Position numbers and translations under genes: made by a program. A DNA stretch of 15,745 nt. It comes from Phyllobacteriaceae bacterium UBA1940 (GTDB lineage Bacteria; Pseudomonadota; Alphaproteobacteria; Rhizobiales; Rhizobiaceae). The notes under the pieces were generated by a model, which saw only the letters and a program-made list of their open reading frames with translations, ran no database searches and was not told where the DNA came from. Shown one piece after another: positions 15,438-15,745 of the stretch. The stretch is from the NCBI GenBank assembly GCA_002336975.1, contig DDFA01000080.1, positions 29,762 through 45,506 on the forward strand, written 5' to 3'. How positions within the stretch are numbered: the first letter of the stretch is position 1; each line of letters begins with the position of its first letter.

Positions 15438-15745
15438 ATGAGCAAGTTTGAAGTCTACAAGGACAAGAAGGGCGAAACGCGTTTTCGTTATCGCGCCAAG
15501 AACAATGAAATCATGTTCTCGTCCGAAGGTTATGCGGCCAAGGCTTCGGCGATGAGCGCGATCAAGTCGATCATGAAGAACGCGCCCACCGCGACGATCG
15601 ACGACCAGACGGTGGCCAAACCCGAGCCCAAGGCGGCGGCAAAACCGGCGGCGAAGAAGGCCGCTGCAAAGCCCGCGGCGAAAGCAGCTGCAAAGCCCGC
15701 CGCCAAGGCAGCAGCAAAGCCCGCCGCCAAGGCAGCAGCAAAGCC
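15438..15745 (+). CDS. DUF1508 protein with histone-H1-like tail (partial)
   Basis: The gene has an ATG at 15438 after a strong GGGGAGGG ribosome-binding site and is open to the window edge, so only the first 102 codons are seen. Residues 1-55 form a DUF1508 (YegP-like) unit: FEVYKDKKGETRFRYRAKNNEIMFSSEGY followed by KASAMSAIKSIMKNA. From about residue 61 the sequence becomes a Lys/Ala/Pro repeat (KPAAKAAA units), like bacterial histone-H1-type tails that bind DNA. The DUF1508 unit has no established biochemical role. The fusion suggests a nucleoid-associated or nucleic-acid-binding protein, which is inference. No conserved partner is nearby except the hydrolase. Confidence 0.85.
   Translation, partial: MSKFEVYKDKKGETRFRYRAKNNEIMFSSEGYAAKASAMSAIKSIMKNAPTATIDDQTVAKPEPKAAAKPAAKKAAAKPAAKAAAKPAAKAAAKPAAKAAAK
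15669..15745 (+). repeat. 24-bp tandem repeat coding KPAAKAAA
   Basis: Units begin at 15669, 15693, 15717 and 15741 (cut by the window end). Each complete unit encodes KPAAKAAA. The units at 15693 and 15717 are identical, and the first differs only at synonymous positions. Such identity suggests recent copy-number change. The repeat is inside the DUF1508 gene, in frame. Confidence 0.85.

Noticed and set aside
15530..15730. Minus-strand Ala/Phe-rich reading frame
   Set aside because: It is the antisense image of the Lys/Ala/Pro repeat tail.
15669..15745. Possible CRISPR-like or satellite array
   Set aside because: The units are contiguous 24-bp in-frame coding repeats without spacers, explained by the KPAAKAAA tail.

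Overview
The window looks like chromosome of a high-GC alphaproteobacterium of the order Hyphomicrobiales, most likely near Bradyrhizobium, Rhodopseudomonas or Xanthobacteraceae. This is inferred from the gene content and order: a long SUF cluster with DUF59 sufT and A-type sufA, an Irr-box-like operator, and a NAD kinase, DEAD-box helicase and DUF454 protein of the kind found there. No phage, insertion sequence, CRISPR array or rRNA was seen. Most of the window is ordinary core chromosome.

Left part (1-4342). Strong hairpins precede a plus-strand four-repeat DUF347/COG4705 membrane protein. A clear rho-independent terminator then closes a minus-strand MHS-type major facilitator transporter, which carries an unusually large extracytoplasmic insert. 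Upstream of the transporter, in the same direction, lie a NarL/LuxR-type response regulator and a tRNA-Thr(UGU) gene with encoded CCA.

Middle (4343-7256). Three plus-strand genes follow: NAD kinase, an RhlE-like DEAD-box RNA helicase with a long charged tail, and a small DUF454 inner-membrane protein. The last one converges on the suf operon with only 3 bp between the stop codons.

Right part (7260-14459, minus strand). This is a complete-looking Fe-S assembly operon, transcribed in the order cysteine desulfurase (IscS/NifS type), sufB, small membrane protein, sufC, sufD, sufS, sufT, sufA. The two desulfurases mobilise sulfur, the SufB-SufC-SufD proteins form the ATPase-driven scaffold, and SufT and SufA act in maturation or carriage. 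No sufE/sufU and no RirA/IscR gene is in the window. The divergent intergenic region ahead of the operon holds a 25-bp near-perfect palindrome whose core matches an Irr-type iron-control element. Other hairpins and palindromes sit in the leader and ahead of sufB and sufA.

Right edge (14677-15745). An alpha/beta hydrolase is divergent from the suf operon. A DUF1508 protein with a histone-H1-like Lys/Ala/Pro repeat tail runs off the end of the window.

The least explained elements are the 74-residue two-helix CxxC membrane protein inside the suf operon, the transporter insert, and the paired repeat-like hairpins that sit at the same position ahead of sufB and sufA.
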